Assembly: GCF_008729015.1 (NCBI RefSeq)
Contig: NZ_RKSM01000001.1
Location: 744,001 to 808,000, forward strand
Source: Haloarcula sp. CBA1129
Lineage (GTDB): Archaea > Halobacteriota > Halobacteria > Halobacteriales > Haloarculaceae
Length of the DNA: 64,000 bases
Direction of reading: 5' to 3'
Shown here: positions 60,857 to 64,000 of the stretch, piece after piece
How the letters are laid out: each line of letters starts with the position of its first letter
How positions within the stretch are numbered: position 1 is the stretch's first letter
The notes under the pieces: model-generated
What the model was told of the DNA's origin: nothing
Database searches by the model: none
The model's input: only the letters and a program-made list of their open reading frames with translations
Position numbers and translations under genes: made by a program

Positions 60857-61015
60857 CTACAGCTGCGGCTGGTCAACGACGACGGTGCCACAGCGGGGAC
60901 AAAGCAGGCGGTCGCGCTGAACAGAATCGTCCATGATCCAGTCACTGCCGATTGGGCTGGCGTGCTCGCAGGTCGGACAGAACAGCGCTGCTTTTGAAAA
61001 TTGCTTCCTCGCCAC
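60857..61015 (-). CDS. Small zinc-ribbon protein, GTG start
   Basis: 52 aa read leftward from GTG 61015 (VARKQFSKAALFCPTC) to TAG. Two C-P-x-C knuckles (FCPTCEHASP and LCPRCGTVV) 26 residues apart make a zinc ribbon like those of other small haloarchaeal proteins. It lies 65 bp downstream of the second orc gene on the same strand, so it could be read through from it. No ATG start is available. Confidence 0.65.
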   Translation of the reverse strand: MARKQFSKAALFCPTCEHASPIGSDWIMDDSVQRDRLLCPRCGTVVVDQPQL

Positions 61016-61080
61016 GGGGTCAGAGTGAGCTAACCAACGATCAAGAGCGATTGTGTAGTTGTTGGTTAGTCCAGTGTCGG

Positions 61081-62343
61081 TCAGACGTAGGACATCAACC
61101 GAGCCTGCTGGGCCTCGTCGGGATCAGGGACGAGGTCGTAGCGCTCCAGTGTCGATTCAGAGCCATCCTGATCCTGTTTGAGCCCTTCGAAAACGAGTTC
61201 GGGGGAGACTTCCAGCGTGTGGATGTACGAACGGCCACCCGCCCGGCCGAGGTTGCGCTCGTCACGCTCAAGCAAGCCATAAAGGCGGATCGAGTCCAGG
61301 AAGTCGTTGACTCGACGCTTCGAGCGGGGTTCGTAGCCACACACCTCACAAATATTCTCATAGACCTGGTAGATGTTCTTCGCACGGGGAGAGGCCTCGT
61401 CGTCGATATTGAGGAAGGCCGTCGCGAGCAACGCGAGTTTCATCTGTGAGGTGAGCTGTTCGCGAACGATTGTGAGGACGCGCTGTTCCTCAACGCGGCT
61501 GCCAGCCTCTTCGACGTGGGCTTTAGTGACCTGCCCGGCATCGTGTTTGCGTGCGATATTCCCAGCCGTCTCAAGCAGATCGAGGGCCTCGCGAGCGTCG
61601 CCCTGTTCTTGGGCGGCCCGGGCGGCACACAGTTGGATCACACCCTCGTCGATAATCCCGTCCCGGAACACGAGATCGCCGTAGTGCTGGAGGATATCAG
61701 TGAGTTCGGTGGCATCGTAGGGCGAAAAGAAAATTTCGTACTCACAGAGCGTGCTCTTGACCCGCGGGTCCAGCGAGTCTTTGAACATATGGTTGTTCGA
61801 GATGCCGATGACACCGACGCGGGTGTCCTCCAGTGACCCCATCTTGCGAGCTCTAGGGAACTCATACAGGAGTTTGTCGTTGTCCGCACCGAGCATATCG
61901 ATTTCGTCTAAAACAACGACGACATCGCCCTCGAGGTCGTCGAGTTCGTCGTACAGTGTCGACCAGAGGAAGCCCTTTGTCGGTCCCTGTTCGGGGACCT
62001 GATCGTCTGGGGGCCGGAGCTGGTTAACGAGCGAGATGAGGACACTGAAGATACTGTCGTCCTTGTTGCAGTTGATTTCGAGTATCGTCACCGGGACATC
62101 GTGCTGGGCGGCTTCGGCGCGGAGGAACTGCATCATTTTCTTCGTGACGACGGTCTTGCCGTTGCCCGTTTGCCCGTAGATGAAGACGTTGTTCGGGCCG
62201 AACCCTTCGATGACATCCTGCAGGGCTTCAGAATAGCGGCTGACTTCGTCTTCGCGACAGAGAATCGTCTCGGGGGTATAATCCTCATCGAGAGGCCGCT
62301 TATCGGCGAAGATTTTCCCAGGCTCGTCAAACGGGGAATCCAT
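61081..62343 (-). CDS. orc: Orc1/Cdc6 replication initiator (copy 2)
   Basis: 420 aa from ATG 62343 (MDSPFDEPGKIF). The frame is open to 62415, but that part (MEQEKHSKHSNWGF...) is made of origin repeats and would place the start upstream of the TATA-like TTTATTAT (about 62366-62373). Walker A GQTGNGKT (57-64), Walker B VVLDEIDML (144-152), sensor GVIGISNNHMFKDSL, sensor 2 QGDAREALDLLETAG, C-terminal winged helix (IYQVYENICEVCGYEPRS). It reads leftward from the second origin and is only distantly similar to copy 1. Confidence 0.93.
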   Translation of the reverse strand: MDSPFDEPGKIFADKRPLDEDYTPETILCREDEVSRYSEALQDVIEGFGPNNVFIYGQTGNGKTVVTKKMMQFLRAEAAQHDVPVTILEINCNKDDSIFSVLISLVNQLRPPDDQVPEQGPTKGFLWSTLYDELDDLEGDVVVVLDEIDMLGADNDKLLYEFPRARKMGSLEDTRVGVIGISNNHMFKDSLDPRVKSTLCEYEIFFSPYDATELTDILQHYGDLVFRDGIIDEGVIQLCAARAAQEQGDAREALDLLETAGNIARKHDAGQVTKAHVEEAGSRVEEQRVLTIVREQLTSQMKLALLATAFLNIDDEASPRAKNIYQVYENICEVCGYEPRSKRRVNDFLDSIRLYGLLERDERNLGRAGGRSYIHTLEVSPELVFEGLKQDQDGSESTLERYDLVPDPDEAQQARLMSYV

Positions 62344-62383
62344 GTTAGATGTATTCTCAGACCAATCGATAATAAATCCCCAG

Positions 62384-62545
62384 TTCGAGTGTTTCGAGTG
62401 TTTCTCCTGTTCCAATGCATGGTTGCCTATTGACTCCCCCTGTTTCGAGTGTAACCATCATATAGAGAGGCTGTATCGATGATTATGGGCGTTCACCTGT
62501 TCGTGGTGAAGCAGTGAATGTTCGTCACCCCCCATTTCGAGTGTT
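62384..62545 (+). repeat. Origin-recognition-box-like repeats, cluster A
   Basis: A doubled TTCGAGTGT (62384-62392 and 62393-62401, behind CCCCAG), TCCCCCTGTTTCGAGTGT (62435-62452) and CACCCCCCATTTCGAGTGTT (62526-62545). A run of C (G-string on the other strand) plus TTTCGA is the known signature of archaeal ORB elements. They lie directly upstream of the second orc gene. The rest of 62344-62764 (421 bp) is non-coding. Confidence 0.82.
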
Positions 62546-62764
62546 CTTTTAGTTTTGGACAGCGGGCTGTGCTGGAGAGTTGACAGTGGGACTTCGGATT
62601 GTCTCCAAGCAGATGAGTGGGACATGACTGACCGACAGGCTTCCCTCAGCCTCCTACCGGTCATCTGTGAGTGTTCTGTATCGAGGAACCAGACAGAGAG
62701 GTAATCTACTAATGCTGTTCAGGACACACAAATAATATGAAAGAACGGTAACGAGGTGACAGAC

Positions 62765-63241
62765 ATGTCTGGTGTCGAATCGGTGCTAATCAAGGCGATT
62801 TTAAGCAGTGTATCAAGCAAGGGAACCTCTCTATTATTTTCTGAAGCGATAGAACGACTTCAAGAAGAAAAGGATCTATCTGAAGATGAAATTCAATATA
62901 TTGATCGGGCAGTCCAAGTTATCATAGACATCGAACTCACATATAAATATAATATTGAAAATAGAGATGATCCTGATGTAGAGACTTTTTTGCAGGATTT
63001 AGATAGTGCGGCGAAGGAGGCTACAGAGCTGGAGGTCATCTCCGAAATGAAAGGGTTCGATCCCAAGAAGGGCGGAAGTAGTGTACTAATAGGAGTTGCG
63101 TCCGGTATGGCCGCAATATCTGACAATTACGCAGGTGTCAGCGACCGAGATGATATCCCTCAGGATACTACCCCGGACGAACTGTACCAAAGCTCTGCAG
63201 CCGCCCGAAATAGTATGCCGATTTTTGCAGATACAGAGTAG
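62765..63241 (+). CDS. AT-rich hypothetical protein inside the origin
   Basis: 158 aa from ATG 62765 (MSGVESVLIKAILSS); a GTG 9 bp upstream is possible. Composition is unlike neighbours: many Lys, Ile, Asn, and codons such as ATA and TAT. Helical N-terminal half (LFSEAIERLQEEKDLSEDEI, AVQVIIDIELTYKYNIENRD), then a short Gly/Ala-rich hydrophobic stretch (SSVLIGVASGMAAISDNYAG) and a polar tail. No family recognised. It lies between the two ORB clusters, so it is probably foreign DNA or a gene overlapping an unwinding region. Confidence 0.65.
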   Translation: MSGVESVLIKAILSSVSSKGTSLLFSEAIERLQEEKDLSEDEIQYIDRAVQVIIDIELTYKYNIENRDDPDVETFLQDLDSAAKEATELEVISEMKGFDPKKGGSSVLIGVASGMAAISDNYAGVSDRDDIPQDTTPDELYQSSAAARNSMPIFADTE

Positions 63242-63398
63242 CCTGTTGTCCTGTGATGTCATCTCCTGCTTTACTGCACCCTGCAGCACTAACTGAGACG
63301 GTAGATTTGCACACTTACTGACCGAGTGATCCAATCATTTTTTCATGAAGCAGTTTTCGTGAGAGAGATTCTGGTGGTGAGATCCTCCGATTCACACA

Positions 63399-63726
63399 CA
63401 CCCCCCGTTTCGAGTGTTCTGCGGGAATCATCTGTTTCCCCAGGAATCACATCTCGAACGGCTTCGATTCCACCGAGAGATGGCTGCTACGGCGAAGATC
63501 AGAGAGTGAGTTTCGGGGGTCCAGTGATCGAGTGGTGTCGCTGTCCTGAATGTTATATATATTCTTTTCTACTAGGTAACGTTAGTAGTAGTAGTAGACG
63601 GCTCACTCCTATGATAAACACTCGAAACGGGGGGTGATCGGAACTGTCTTTATATACGAATCGGGCGGAACCGCTCTTCCGTCGGAGAGACTGTCGCTCG
63701 GAGCAAAACACTCGAAACGGGGGGTG
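63399..63726 (-). repeat. Origin-recognition-box-like repeats, cluster B
   Basis: CACCCCCCGTTTCGAGTGTT at 63399-63418 (same orientation as cluster A) and the reverse complement at 63617-63636 and 63707-63726; the core of all three is identical. Between them is a TAG-repeat (TAGTAGTAGTAG near 63583-63596) and AT-rich DNA. 63242-63748 (507 bp) contains no gene. Opposed boxes around AT-rich DNA are the usual arrangement of an archaeal origin. Confidence 0.82.
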
Positions 63727-63748
63727 TGTGTGTGGTCCCCCGTCCGAA

Positions 63749-64000
63749 TCAGGCTGGATCAACTGGCCCCACATATTGGCTCGTGACAGTGTCGCCCTCT
63801 CGCCACTGCAGGTAATAGTAGTCACGTCCGTCGATGGTTTTGGTTGTGAGCGTTCCCTTCGAGGCTGGGATGTCTGCCTTTTCGTGAGCCTCCGCAAGCT
63901 GGTCATCCCACTCATTCTCAGCCCACTCGTCCGGTGTGTCGTGTTCTGCTATGGGTTGGGTGTCGGTCTCGGTTGGCTTCTTGAAACGATCAGAGAGTGT
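63749..64000 (-). CDS. C-terminal part of a hypothetical protein, runs off the window
   Basis: 84 codons read leftward from the window edge to a TGA at 63749-63751. The visible part is acidic: PDEWAENEWDDQLAEAHEKA, then KGTLTTKTIDGRDYYYLQWR and SQYVGPVDPA. The ending (a basic beta hairpin with a YYYLQWREG strand) recalls short haloarchaeal plasmid proteins, but I cannot name it. Its stop is 22 bp beyond the last origin box. Confidence 0.7.
   Translation of the reverse strand, partial: TLSDRFKKPTETDTQPIAEHDTPDEWAENEWDDQLAEAHEKADIPASKGTLTTKTIDGRDYYYLQWREGDTVTSQYVGPVDPA

Noticed and set aside
60658-60945. 95-codon leftward frame
   Set aside because: Overlaps the zinc-ribbon gene 60857-61015 in another frame, which has two C-P-x-C motifs and is better supported.
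63575-63600. TAGTAGTAG microsatellite as regulatory or CRISPR-like repeat
   Set aside because: Only a few 3-bp units inside the origin; no spacer structure.

Overview
The window is chromosome- or large-replicon-type DNA from a halophilic archaeon (class Halobacteria), most likely Haloarcula or a close relative. Evidence for this: GC-rich coding DNA and strongly acidic proteins; Tat-type lipoprotein substrate-binding proteins (SRRRF/TRRNAL followed by a lipobox Cys); many start codons about 25-35 bp behind a TATA-like box, i.e. leaderless transcripts; an ISH8-type insertion sequence; Orc1/Cdc6 initiators; and a glucose dehydrogenase with Asp38, His63 and Glu150. The genus is inference. I saw no rRNA, tRNA or CRISPR array.

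Layout. 0-5.7 kb: end of an unidentified gene, bioF-bioD (biotin), and a leftward pair of ADP-forming acetyl-CoA synthetase plus a BioD-like/DRTGG protein. 5.8-10.2 kb: small haloarchaeal proteins, dpsA, and a thiolase-DUF35 pair. 7.2-24.2 kb holds an iron-responsive set: seven copies of a TTAGGYnnRCCTAA-type palindrome sit at five promoters. They precede a 49-aa protein, a siderophore-type binding protein with two unknown partners, a reversibly-glycosylated-protein (RGP)-like glycosyltransferase, an Fe(III) ABC transporter co-directional with a membrane GT-C glycosyltransferase and a Tat-exported gluconate-dehydrogenase-subunit-3-like protein, and a GT2 enzyme. Inside this region lie pccB-pccX and fabG/phaB (propionyl/acetyl-CoA carboxylation and 3-ketoacyl-CoA reduction).

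24.1-38.6 kb: a glucose/oligoglucan locus. It has a FilR1-like regulator, two TrmB-family regulators bracketing the locus, one ABC transporter with two binding proteins, a cytoplasmic GH15 glucoamylase, glucose 1-dehydrogenase and a Gfo/Idh/MocA oxidoreductase. Imported glucan would be hydrolysed in the cytoplasm and glucose oxidised to gluconate. An IS630-type element follows.

40.3-53.4 kb: a second sugar or polyol cluster with an IclR regulator, a complete ABC transporter, three dehydrogenases, an FGGY kinase, a class II aldolase, a DhnA-type aldolase and a galactonate-dehydratase-like enzyme. No aldose isomerase is present, which fits entry through dehydrogenation of an alditol or aldose.

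53.4-64 kb: a replicator region. A decayed ISH8-type element with a perfect 10-bp target duplication sits at the polyol dehydrogenase stop codon. Then come a frameshifted gene, five 20-bp iterons and an orc1/cdc6 gene. A 223-bp ISH8-derived MITE with its own perfect 10-bp duplication is inserted just after that orc stop codon. After a run of small proteins comes a second orc1/cdc6 gene, read leftward, whose upstream DNA carries a different family of repeats with a G-string (origin-recognition-box type). Two initiators with two unrelated repeat families within about 8 kb suggest two replicators side by side, for example an integrated plasmid. The strongest candidates for something undescribed are the iron-linked glycosylation regulon and this double replicator with its MITE.
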